A DNA stretch of 64,000 bases. Source: a bacterium. GTDB taxonomy: Bacteria; Bacteroidota; Ignavibacteria; Ignavibacteriales; Ignavibacteriaceae. This document shows, one piece after another, positions 16,832-24,608 of this stretch. The translations under genes were made by a program, and so were the position numbers. The notes beneath the pieces are model-generated. The model made no database searches. It was not told where the DNA came from and saw only the letters and a program-made list of their open reading frames with translations. Position 1 is the stretch's first letter. Each line of letters begins with the position of its first letter. The stretch covers positions 124,001 through 188,000 of the forward strand of contig JADJWC010000001.1 in assembly GCA_016716565.1 (NCBI GenBank), read 5' to 3'.

Positions 16832-17908
16832 GGTTTCTTTAATGGGAGCTAACTCAATTTTTTTGGTCTGTATCAACTTGTAAGGACGCACACCTATCAA
16901 GAGCAAAAGAAAATATCCTGCTGCAATCCAGAAAAATTCCTTGACGCGCTTCAACAATACGAATAATATAGCGTTTGATTGCGGATCAGAGATACCAACC
17001 AGATTAAATAAAATTATTACAACAATGTCTTGCGGACCAACTGCCCCTGGAATAAAAAAGAAAATCATTCTGACAAATGATATTAATGATTCAATTAAGA
17101 TTACCTGAAAAATATCGGCACTGACTCCTAAAATTTTTAAGATTACAAGTGATTCAACTGCCATTAGAATCCAGGTAGCAAAGAAGAAAATTATAGTCAC
17201 GTAAAGATCTTTTTTGTTTGATTTTGAAAAGAGAGAGATAGTTTCACTAATTCTGATTACAGACGGATTTATCTTACAAATAAAATTTTTCAAGGGTTGA
17301 AAGTTGACCTTATTGAAAAAATCAAGAAGTATTATTAATAAATTTTTTCTGTAAAGCATGTAAGTGCCAAGAATCGGAAGGAAAGCGGCAATCACTAAAG
17401 CCGGATACAGTAAATAAACTGGCAGCGATACAATGAATAATCTATCTCTTAAAGAAATGGCGAATATCCCAACTCCGAGAATGAAGAATAGCGTTTGTGC
17501 AACCAAAATATTAACCTTCACTATAATATTGGCGGATATGCTTTCACAGTAATCCAACTTGAAATATTTTTTCAACAGAAATGGTCTAACAATTTCAGCG
17601 TAAAATGCTCCTCCGGGCAGGGAGGTTTGTAAAGTTTCAGTAGCAAGTCTTAGCAAGAATAATTTAGTAGAAGAAATTTGGTTTTTAATCTTGCCAAAGC
17701 TGTGTTTCCACCCAAAGCTATCGCTAAGAATAATGCAGAAGTATGGTATTAATATTAGGAGTGCTGATAATCCAATTGTATTAAGCTTCGATAAGATCAA
17801 ATCCCGATCAAATAAATCACTGTATTGATTAAAAACAAAGTAGAACATCGGAACAACCAGAAAGGCAATCGATACTTTTAATACATTATTTCTTGCCGAA
17901 TTAGACAT
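16826..17908 (-). CDS. Lysylphosphatidylglycerol synthase/UPF0104-type flippase-like membrane protein
   Basis: A 360-residue integral membrane protein with about eight hydrophobic helices. It contains ETLQTSLPGGAFYAEIVRPF and IFFFIPGAVGPQDIVV, motifs of the LPG-synthase transmembrane domain (AglD/UPF0104). These domains flip or handle lipid-linked substrates; here there is no fused synthetase or glycosyltransferase domain. It lies 10 bp after the DUF3108 gene on the same strand, so the two form an operon convergent with the GMC/SDR operon. Confidence 0.78.
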   Translation of the reverse strand: MSNSARNNVLKVSIAFLVVPMFYFVFNQYSDLFDRDLILSKLNTIGLSALLILIPYFCIILSDSFGWKHSFGKIKNQISSTKLFLLRLATETLQTSLPGGAFYAEIVRPFLLKKYFKLDYCESISANIIVKVNILVAQTLFFILGVGIFAISLRDRLFIVSLPVYLLYPALVIAAFLPILGTYMLYRKNLLIILLDFFNKVNFQPLKNFICKINPSVIRISETISLFSKSNKKDLYVTIIFFFATWILMAVESLVILKILGVSADIFQVILIESLISFVRMIFFFIPGAVGPQDIVVIILFNLVGISDPQSNAILFVLLKRVKEFFWIAAGYFLLLLIGVRPYKLIQTKKIELAPIKETL

Positions 17909-17918
17909 TGTTGCTCAC

Positions 17919-18737
17919 TTACTTTTTTGTCTGAACAAATAAACTTTTGCTGGTTGGCGGTGTCCAGCCCGATTTATTACATTCACTAAGTTCTATGTCA
18001 ATCGAGCCAAGTAAAATTTCCATTTCGGCATAGATCACTACTTTCTCGCTATCATCGGAAAACCAGCCCGTAAAATCACCGGAAAGTCCTGCAGTAGCAT
18101 TGCCCTCCCATTCTGCAGAACCAGTATATTTAAAACTTCTTACTGGCTCATCACAGATTCCAGTTTCTATAAATTCAACCGGACCGCAAAAGTTTAAGGT
18201 TGTGGGATAAAATTTTGCTCCCAGTAACGTTGGTACAGTTTTAACTAGTCCTGCTGCTGCAATAATCCTGGTGTAGTTTACTAAAGAAGTTCCGACAAGA
18301 TATGGTCCGTTATATCTGATGGTATCTTTGCAAATAAGTTCACCAGTGCTGCAGTCTTTTACTTGGTGTAAAGTAAAATTTTCAGTTTCATAAAACCTGT
18401 TGACTACTTCAACAATTTTCCCATCATTATTTTCCTTTCCATAATAGTAATAAGTCATACCATTAGATTCTCTCATAATTGCTACATTATGTTCGTCTAT
18501 ATTTATGAAAGGAATTAATGAGGCAGTCTTAACATCCATTGTGATTTTAATTAATTCAGGATAAGAAATTAAACGCTCCGTGCAGAGGGTGATAGTTCCG
18601 ATGTGAAGAAACGTCCAGCCTACATTGTACACAAATTTTTCTTCCAGCTTTGTTTCTGCATCCTCGAGTTTTAAGTTCTGGGCAGACAGATTACCCAGCA
18701 ATATTAAAAGTGATATTAAAACAATTTGATTTTTCAT
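17919..18737 (-). CDS. Exported DUF3108-domain protein
   Basis: A 272-residue protein with a signal peptide (ending GNLSAQ) and the beta-rich DUF3108 fold: EEKFVYNVGWTFLHIGTITL, ITMDVKTASLIPFINIDE, then a C-terminal DDSEKVVIYAEMEILLGSIDIEL. DUF3108 proteins are periplasmic or surface proteins of unknown function with LolA/LptC-like strands. It is followed by a lipid-flippase-like gene, consistent with an envelope-lipid role (inference only). An AGGAGG site precedes the start. Confidence 0.75.
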   Translation of the reverse strand: MKNQIVLISLLILLGNLSAQNLKLEDAETKLEEKFVYNVGWTFLHIGTITLCTERLISYPELIKITMDVKTASLIPFINIDEHNVAIMRESNGMTYYYYGKENNDGKIVEVVNRFYETENFTLHQVKDCSTGELICKDTIRYNGPYLVGTSLVNYTRIIAAAGLVKTVPTLLGAKFYPTTLNFCGPVEFIETGICDEPVRSFKYTGSAEWEGNATAGLSGDFTGWFSDDSEKVVIYAEMEILLGSIDIELSECNKSGWTPPTSKSLFVQTKK

Positions 18738-18867
18738 TTCATTCCTCCTTGATTTTCTTGCATTTCTAATATGATAATACGACGGTGAGGGTTTGTGTAT
18801 GTCAGGAAGATGTCAAATTGCTGTAAAATCCTTAACGGAATCTTTCAAAATGAGGTCTGGGGGCGGG

Positions 18868-18938
18868 TTGAGTTTGTTGCTTCTGAAGAAAGCGGTTACA
18901 ACTCTTAGGTGGAAGAATCATCCAAACTTTTTTAAATT
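18868..18938 (+). pseudogene. Relic of an S33-type alpha/beta hydrolase C-terminus
   Basis: The stretch reads GAGTTTGTTG, GAAGAAAGCGG, TACAACTCTTAG, GTGGAAGAATCATCCAAAC. It aligns without gaps to the C-terminal codons of the intact hydrolase at 13343-13415 (EFVMFEKSGHNPQVEEPSKLF). Here the catalytic His codon CAC is TAC (Tyr), the Gln codon CAG is a TAG stop, and a second stop follows. The rest of the gene is gone. It lies in the 324-bp gap between 18737 and 19062, where I see no other gene. Confidence 0.75.
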
Positions 18939-19061
18939 ATAAAGAAAGTTTTTATGATAGTAAGAAAAAACAAGCCATTGCGGTACGACCATGCAACCAA
19001 GTAATCTTCATTTTTTTATTAAAAGGATATTTTTGAAAAACATTATACCCGGAGTAACCAA

Positions 19062-19454
19062 ATGCTAAAAATACTTTTACTAACATTTCTTCTTTTAACA
19101 TCTGTCTGTGCATTTGCACAGCAGGAAGAAAATAACTCAGAAACACCCAAACTAAAGCAGTACTACTTCGTAATGCTTGTAAAAGGTCCTCACAGAGATG
19201 ATATCGATTCACTCAGCCTCGTTAAAATCCAGGAAGGACATATGGCAAACATCAACAAGATGGCAGAGTCAGGTAAACTTCAGATAGCCGGTCCTTTCGG
19301 CGACGACGGCAACTGGAGAGGAATTTTTATTTTCGATGTTGCAACCGAAGAGGAAGTAAGAGAACTCCTGAAAGATGATCCTGCAATTCAAGCTGGCAGA
19401 CTTGCATATGAAATTCATCCGTGGTGGACAATGCCCGGCGGCTGTTTGAAGTAA
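19062..19454 (+). CDS. Exported YCII-domain protein
   Basis: A 130-residue protein with a signal peptide (MLKILLLTFLLLTSVCAFAQ) and a YCII-type ferredoxin-like domain: QYYFVMLVKGPHRDDIDSLS, then the typical EGHMANINKMAESGKLQIAG and GIFIFDVATEEEVRELLKDD with the DPAIQAGRL motif. YCII domains are small enzymes or binding modules of uncertain role; most are cytoplasmic, so export is a little unusual. Monocistronic, followed by hairpin-rich intergenic sequence. Confidence 0.78.
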   Translation: MLKILLLTFLLLTSVCAFAQQEENNSETPKLKQYYFVMLVKGPHRDDIDSLSLVKIQEGHMANINKMAESGKLQIAGPFGDDGNWRGIFIFDVATEEEVRELLKDDPAIQAGRLAYEIHPWWTMPGGCLK

Positions 19455-19544
19455 GACCTTGGCCATCACGGCAGTGCTGTGACGAGATAGCAAAAGTAAT
19501 GTCATGGTTCGACCGTGACATCCTTGTGAAGATTGAGATTGTTT

Positions 19545-19586
19545 AAAAGGTTCTCTCGATACATTTCATTACTCGAGAACCTTTTC
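19545..19586 (+). terminator. Hairpin, probable terminator after the YCII gene
   Basis: AAAAGGTTCTC and GAGAACCTTTT form an 11-bp stem around a 19-nt loop, followed by a T-rich tract. A second hairpin (TTTTTCTGAT, GAA loop, ATCAGAAAAA) follows at about 19608-19630. The 320-bp gap 19455-19776 holds these hairpins, palindromic repeat debris and the ArsR operator. Confidence 0.6.
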
Positions 19587-19723
19587 TTGTGCTTGGTTTT
19601 CGAGTTTTTTCTGATGAAATCAGAAAAAGTATCGAGAAAACAAGCTTGGCTCACGCAATGACATCCTGAAAACCCTCATTTCTTTCAATAATCGAACTAA
19701 ACTAAATTAATTTGCGAAACGGG

Positions 19724-19749
19724 TTGGTTGCACATATATTTGCAACCAA
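19724..19749 (+). promoter_or_regulatory. Candidate ArsR-type operator upstream of the regulator gene
   Basis: A perfect 9-bp inverted repeat, TTGGTTGCA and TGCAACCAA, separated by 8 bp. A further half-site AGTTGCAT lies just downstream. It ends 27 bp before the ATG of the ArsR-family gene, the usual place for autorepression. Confidence 0.7.
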
Positions 19750-19776
19750 ATAGTTGCATAAAAGGTAATCAATAAA

Positions 19777-20091
19777 ATGAACAGAGACATATTCCAGGCA
19801 ATTGCTGACCCAACGAGAAGAGAAATCCTTTCGCTCATAGCTGCTAAAAGGATGACACCAAATTCAATCGCAGAAAAATTTCCATCGAGTCGGCAGGCAG
19901 TATCAAAGCATATTAAAATTCTTATCGAGTGTGATTTGATCGATAAGGAAAAAGTCGGCAGGGAGATTTACTATGAATTCAATCCTGTAAAAATGTGGGA
20001 AGTAGATAAGTGGATTGAGCAATTCAGAAAATTGTGGAAAGATAAATTTGATCAGCTTGATAAATTGTTAGATAACCTAAACACAAAATAA
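19777..20091 (+). CDS. ArsR-family winged-helix transcriptional regulator
   Basis: A 104-residue regulator with the ArsR winged-helix: FQAIADPTRREILSLIAAKR, recognition helix FPSSRQAVSKHIKILIE, wing KEKVGREIYYEFNP. It has no metal-binding ELCVC-type cysteines, so it belongs to the SdpR/YdfF-like subgroup usually paired with AHSA1-domain proteins. That is what follows 18 bp downstream. Likely autoregulated through the inverted repeat at 19724-19749. Confidence 0.88.
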   Translation: MNRDIFQAIADPTRREILSLIAAKRMTPNSIAEKFPSSRQAVSKHIKILIECDLIDKEKVGREIYYEFNPVKMWEVDKWIEQFRKLWKDKFDQLDKLLDNLNTK

Positions 20092-20109
20092 AAACGAAAG
20101 GAAGCTATA

Positions 20110-20595
20110 ATGGATTTCGTTGTTGATAAACAGAACAACAAGGTAAGTGTTACAAGGGAGTTTGCAGCGCCGCTCGCAAAAGTTTGGGCAGCGTGGACAC
20201 AAAGTGAATTGCTCGACCAGTGGTGGGCTCCAAAACCATGGAAAACAAAAACAAAGAAAATGGAATTTAAAGTCGGTGGTCACTGGCTTTATGCAATGCT
20301 CGGACCTGAAGGTGAAGAACACTGGTGCCGTGCGGATTTCAAATCTATCTCACCTAATAAAAGTTTTATCGTTTCAGAAGGTTTCTGCGATCCAAACGGA
20401 AAAATCACAACTGATTTTCCAATTGCATACTGGCACTGTCAGTTCAGTGAATCATCAAACAAAACGATTGTTTAAATAGAAATTTCATACGACTCGCTTG
20501 CTGACCTAGAGAAGTATATGGAGTTGGGATTCCAGGAAGGATTTACATCTGCTCTTGGAAATCTGGATGAGCTTTTTGCTGCAAGTAAAGTCTAA
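20110..20595 (+). pseudogene. AHSA1/SRPBCC-domain protein interrupted by an in-frame stop
   Basis: An activator-of-Hsp90-ATPase-like SRPBCC protein, 161 codons from the ATG at 20110 to the TAA at 20593. VTREFAAPLAKVWAAWTQ, LLDQWWAPKPWKTKTK and GGHWLYAMLGPEG are typical. Codon 122 (20473-20475) is TAA, but the frame continues without shift as IEISYDSLADLEKYMELGFQ and ends in LDELFAASKV, exactly the expected C-terminal helix. So a single substitution truncates the protein before its last helix. It is in an operon with the ArsR regulator. Nonsense mutation, sequencing error and readthrough are all possible. Confidence 0.8.
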
Positions 20596-20610
20596 ACAAA
20601 TTATTCGTTT

Positions 20611-20690
20611 GTCATTGCGACGAGTCAGTTAAGGACGACGAAGCAATCTTAAAATGCACTTTGAGATTGCTTCGCTTCACTCGCAATGAC
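20611..20690. repeat. Dispersed palindromic element, family A (copy 3)
   Basis: An 80-bp near-perfect hairpin. GTCATTGCGA and TCGCAATGAC form the ends, and GAAGCAATCTTAAA and TTTGAGATTGCTTC form the inner arms. It lies between the broken AHSA1 gene and slyD, 9 bp from the slyD stop. Confidence 0.85.
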
Positions 20691-20699
20691 ATACTCTGA

Positions 20700-21188
20700 T
20701 CAGTGATGATGATGCCCGCCGGGACCATGAACGTGTCCATGTGAAATTTCTTCGGGAGTTGCATCTCGCACATCAAGAAGATGAACATCAAACTCGAGAT
20801 CTTTTCCTGCAAGGGGGTGGTTAAAGTTTACTGTTATATCTTCATCATCAATTTTCGTAATCACAAACTGTATATGCTGACCTTCAGGTGAATGTGCAAA
20901 GTAAGTCATCCCGATTTCAAGTTCAGCTTCTTCGGGAAATAAGCTGCGGTTCACTTTCTGAATTGCGTTCTCATCATACTCGCCGTAAGCATCTGCAGCA
21001 GCAAGCTTAACATTTTTTTTGCTTCCGATAATCATACTGCCGAGAGCTTCTTCAAGTCCGGGCAGAACCTGCATATTACCCGTTATGAAAGAAAACGGTC
21101 CGCCATTATCAGTTGAGTCAAGCAGATTTCCTTCTTTGTCTTTTAGAGTATAGTTAAACGTTATGACTTTATTAGCAACTAACGCCAT
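20700..21188 (-). CDS. slyD: FKBP-type peptidyl-prolyl isomerase SlyD
   Basis: A 162-residue cytoplasmic prolyl isomerase/chaperone. FKBP strand VITFNYTLKDKEGNLLDST, LPGLEEALGSMIIGSKKNV, the inserted-in-flap domain (about residues 70-125, with FPEEAELEIGMTYFAH), then the returning FKBP strands HPLAGKDLEFDVHLLDVRDA. The tail HGHVHGPGGHHHH is the metal-binding His-rich tail typical of SlyD. Monocistronic. Confidence 0.93.
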   Translation of the reverse strand: MALVANKVITFNYTLKDKEGNLLDSTDNGGPFSFITGNMQVLPGLEEALGSMIIGSKKNVKLAAADAYGEYDENAIQKVNRSLFPEEAELEIGMTYFAHSPEGQHIQFVITKIDDEDITVNFNHPLAGKDLEFDVHLLDVRDATPEEISHGHVHGPGGHHHH

Positions 21189-21313
21189 TATTGCTCCTTT
21201 AAATTTTAAAATTGGCTGTCATTTTACGATTTATATGAAGGAAAACCAATGCAATCATCTTTCAAATCAATTATTTATTTTTGAATGCAACAAAAAAAAT
21301 ATAATTATCAACA

Positions 21314-22957
21314 ATGAAACACATAATTGTTTCTCTCATTATCTCTCTTTTCTGTTCTGCTCAGTTTTTCTCACAATTTGGTTCACAGGATTCGGGCGGT
21401 CCGCTCACTCCCGAATGGGCTGCATATGATATTAAATTCTATAATATCAATCTTGATATTAATCCCGATAAACAAATAATAAAAGGTTGGGTTGGTGTAA
21501 CTGCAGAAGCTGTCACAAATATGAAAGAGTTTGTTCTTGATCTCGATGACAGATACAGAATTACAAAAATTGTATTCGATTCTCCAAACGAGTACAAAGA
21601 ACTTTCGTTCAAACACGAAAGCGGAAAAATAAAAATTCAATTGCCGGTTGAAATAGCAGAAGGAAATTCATTCACAGTAAAAGTTTACTACAACGGTAAA
21701 CCGAGAGTTGCAGAAAATCCTCCATGGGATGATGGATTCGTCTGGTCAAAAACAAAAAGCGGAGAACACTGGATTGGTGTAACCTGTCAGGGCGGTGGAG
21801 CCGATGCGTGGTGGCCCTGCAAAGATCATCCTTCCGATGAACCGGATTCTGTCTTGCTTAACTGGACTGTTCCGGGAAATTTGATTTGCGCATCAAACGG
21901 AAAGCTGAGATATATTCTCGACAACAAAGAAGGAACAAAAACTTTTAGCTGGTTTGTTTCAACACCGATAAATAATTACGGCATTTCAATTCACGCTGCA
22001 CCGTACGATACTATTCAATACAATTACGCGAGTGTAACAGGAGAAGAAATCCCGGTAACTATCTGGGTCTTACCGGAAAATATGGAAAAGGCAAGAGAGC
22101 ACTGCCCTGAATTTTTAGTTCACTTAAGATGGTATGAAGAGCTTCTTGGTCCTTATCCTTTCCGTGCAGATAAATACGGTGTCGCAGCGACTCCTTACCT
22201 TGGAATGGAACATCAAACTATTATTGCAAACGGTTATGGTTACAGAGATGATCAATTTGGGTTTGACTGGCTGCATCATCACGAGCTTGGACACGAGTGG
22301 TGGGGGAATATGGTAACTGCAAAAGACTGGAGCGATTTTTGGATTCACGAAGCAATTTGTGGTTATATGCAGACGCTTTACATTGAAGATAAACTCCCGG
22401 ACAGAAGTCCCTCCGCATTTATGATGAACTGGAAGCTCTGGAAAAATGAACAACCGGTTGCCCCAAGAAAAGAAATGACAAGCAACGAGGCATATACGAA
22501 TGATATGTACTCGAAAGGGTCTTATGTACTTCACACACTTCGGTACTATGTCGGTGATGAAACATTCAAAAAGATTTTAAGAAGATGGGCATATCCAAAT
22601 CCGAAAATGGAAGAAATAAAAAACGGCGCTCAGTGCAGGTTTGCAACTACTGATGATTTCCTTGAAATCGCAGAAAAAGTTTCCGGTCGTGAACTCGATT
22701 GGTTCTGGGAAGTATACTTTAGACAGGCATCGCTTCCGGTTCTTAAAACAAAAATTGATAACGGTTTTCTTTATCTCGAATGGAAAATCGAAAACGATCT
22801 TCCGTTCTCCGTTCCCGTTGAGGTTCAATTAGGAGATGAAATAGTAAAAGTAGAAATGCGTGAAGGTGCCGGCTCGGTAAAAATTCCGGATGGAGTCGAA
22901 CCGGTAATTGATCCGGTCAAATGGATAACGATGAGTGATGTAGAAATAAGTAGGTAA
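21314..22957 (+). CDS. M1-family aminopeptidase, exported
   Basis: A 547-residue zinc aminopeptidase with a signal peptide (ending CSAQFFSQ). The N-terminal beta saddle (about 30-220) is followed by the catalytic domain. The zinc motif is HELGHEWWGN (H323, E324, H327) with third ligand E346 in FWIHEAICGY, exactly the M1 spacing. The exopeptidase GxMEN loop is replaced by LGMEHQTII, as in many bacterial M1 enzymes. It lacks the long C-terminal helical domain, giving a short-form M1 enzyme. Likely a periplasmic or surface peptide-degrading enzyme. Monocistronic, with repeat C downstream. Confidence 0.9.
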   Translation: MKHIIVSLIISLFCSAQFFSQFGSQDSGGPLTPEWAAYDIKFYNINLDINPDKQIIKGWVGVTAEAVTNMKEFVLDLDDRYRITKIVFDSPNEYKELSFKHESGKIKIQLPVEIAEGNSFTVKVYYNGKPRVAENPPWDDGFVWSKTKSGEHWIGVTCQGGGADAWWPCKDHPSDEPDSVLLNWTVPGNLICASNGKLRYILDNKEGTKTFSWFVSTPINNYGISIHAAPYDTIQYNYASVTGEEIPVTIWVLPENMEKAREHCPEFLVHLRWYEELLGPYPFRADKYGVAATPYLGMEHQTIIANGYGYRDDQFGFDWLHHHELGHEWWGNMVTAKDWSDFWIHEAICGYMQTLYIEDKLPDRSPSAFMMNWKLWKNEQPVAPRKEMTSNEAYTNDMYSKGSYVLHTLRYYVGDETFKKILRRWAYPNPKMEEIKNGAQCRFATTDDFLEIAEKVSGRELDWFWEVYFRQASLPVLKTKIDNGFLYLEWKIENDLPFSVPVEVQLGDEIVKVEMREGAGSVKIPDGVEPVIDPVKWITMSDVEISR

Positions 22958-22984
22958 TAACTAAAAATATTTTTGAAGGTTTTT

Positions 22985-23079
22985 CCCCTCCTGCCAGAGG
23001 AGGGGATTAAGGGAGGAGGGAGATTTTCACCACCCCGTCACTAAAGTGACACCCCTCCTCATAAATGAGGAGGGGATAA
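22985..23079. repeat. Dispersed hairpin repeat, family C (copy 2)
   Basis: Opens with CCCCTCCTGCCAGAGGAGGGG, then GGGAGGAGGG, CACCACCCCGTCACTAAAGTGAC and CCCCTCCTCATAAATGAGGAGGGG. It contains three nested inverted repeats and lies between two convergent genes, where it may act as a bidirectional terminator. Confidence 0.75.
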
Positions 23080-23085
23080 GTATAA

Positions 23086-24423
23086 TTATTTTATCAAAAC
23101 CATTTTTCTGGTTTCAATATAACTGCCGGCTTTGAGCTGATAAAAATAGATCCCGCTTGGCAGGCCGTTTCCATCAAATTCAACTTGATACTCGCCGGCT
23201 GGTTTTTCTTCGTTAACGAGTTTTGCAATTTCTTTGCCGAGAATGTCATAAACTTTTAGTGTAACCAATATGTCTCTCTGAGCTTGTCGAAAAGTGACGG
23301 GGGGAATGCTATATTTTATTTTTGTACTTGGGTTGAATGGGTTCGGGTAGTTTTGTTCTAGTCTAAAATCATTAATAACTACTGAATTATCTTGTTTATC
23401 CGTTGATAGAACGAGCCCGTTTTTGTTAAAAGCAACTACTCCGTCACCCCAGGTACTAAACCAAATATTATCTTTACTATCTATGATCATATCAGAAAAT
23501 CTATAGTCAATGGTATCCCTGTAAGCAGACCATAAACCTTCTGAATATTCATACACACAATTATACCAACACACCCAAAGGTTATCGTTTGAGTCTACTA
23601 ACAACTTTTGAGCAGAACCAATAATGGAATCTGGATTTGGATGGAAAACAAACATGCTGTCATTAATTTGTACTATTCCCCCAAATCCTGTTTGAGGGAC
23701 GCCTGTCACATACCAAATATTTCCTTTTTTGTCCGCTACCATGGTAGATATTCCCTCGGGTGGTAAGTACGCTGGATATATTTCCCAATTAGTACCATCA
23801 AAGCAAAAAATTGCTCTTCCGTTAATTCCAGATGAGATCCCCCAGATTTTCCCATTTGAATCACAGGTTATTTGTCTTACATAATTATATGGCAAAGGCG
23901 AGTTAGATGTGTCATATACAGTCCAATTGTTTCCATCGAATTTGTTAAGACCTTGACCTTCTCTCAGACCCCCGCCACACCATAAATTATTGTTTTTATC
24001 CACTGAGACTGCCCACATTGCTCCATCTAAGAATTGTGTTTCCCAATCAATACTATTAGTTTTTATTAACCAAGGAGATTCAAGAGATAACCAGACATAT
24101 CCTGCTGAATCACCATGAATAGCAACAATATCACTTCCCAAGTCAGGATAATCATTAGAGGTATAGCAAGCAGAATTTTTTAGGTCCCAAACACAAACGG
24201 CGTGATGAGCAAGCCAAAGCCTTTCTTCCTTATCAATTCCAATACAATAAAAAGTATTTTGCGGCACAGTGGAGTTTTGGGTATTAAATACTTTCCACTC
24301 TCCAACTTGAGAATATGTGGTCTGATAAAATGATAACAAAGCAGTGATAACCACGAATGATGTTTTAAAACTAAACTTAGTTTGTTGTATAAAAACCAGG
24401 AGAGATATTTTAAGGAGTTGCAT
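23086..24423 (-). CDS. T9SS-exported beta-propeller protein (two-component-regulator-propeller-like repeats)
   Basis: A 445-residue exported protein. After a signal region ending TTYSQ there are repeated blade motifs of the kind IDKEERLWLAH, VDKNNNLWCGG, CDSNGKIWGIS, ADKKGNIWYVT, VDSNDNLWVCW and DSKDNIWFSTW, which form a beta-propeller. The C-terminus is a T9SS sorting domain: LEQNYPNPFNPSTKIKYSI, LKVYDILGKEIAKLV, GIYFYQLKAGSYIETRKMVL. Inside the sorting domain, the residues TFRQAQRDIL are encoded by a piece of dispersed repeat (about 23270-23305) inserted in frame. Function unknown; a surface-exposed or secreted protein. Confidence 0.82.
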   Translation of the reverse strand: MQLLKISLLVFIQQTKFSFKTSFVVITALLSFYQTTYSQVGEWKVFNTQNSTVPQNTFYCIGIDKEERLWLAHHAVCVWDLKNSACYTSNDYPDLGSDIVAIHGDSAGYVWLSLESPWLIKTNSIDWETQFLDGAMWAVSVDKNNNLWCGGGLREGQGLNKFDGNNWTVYDTSNSPLPYNYVRQITCDSNGKIWGISSGINGRAIFCFDGTNWEIYPAYLPPEGISTMVADKKGNIWYVTGVPQTGFGGIVQINDSMFVFHPNPDSIIGSAQKLLVDSNDNLWVCWYNCVYEYSEGLWSAYRDTIDYRFSDMIIDSKDNIWFSTWGDGVVAFNKNGLVLSTDKQDNSVVINDFRLEQNYPNPFNPSTKIKYSIPPVTFRQAQRDILVTLKVYDILGKEIAKLVNEEKPAGEYQVEFDGNGLPSGIYFYQLKAGSYIETRKMVLIK

Positions 24424-24495
24424 TGTTCTACCCTGTAGTTAATAAAACTTGTTACAAACAAAGTAAACTTTTTGCAGAATGTCAATTTTCTTTTT

Positions 24496-24550
24496 CCCCT
24501 CCTCTTCAAAAGAGGAAAGGTATTCCGCTTTATCGGGAGGGGGTGGTGTT
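24496..24550. repeat. Dispersed hairpin repeat, family C (copy 3)
   Basis: CCCCTCCTCTTCAAAAGAGGA followed by a short TCGGGAGG stretch and GGGGTGGTG. It lies in the divergent gap between the propeller gene and the S9 hydrolase gene. Confidence 0.7.
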
Positions 24551-24608
24551 TATTTTTCACTATTTTTATGTATAAAGATTTTCAATCACTCATAAAAAAG
24601 GTGATAAA

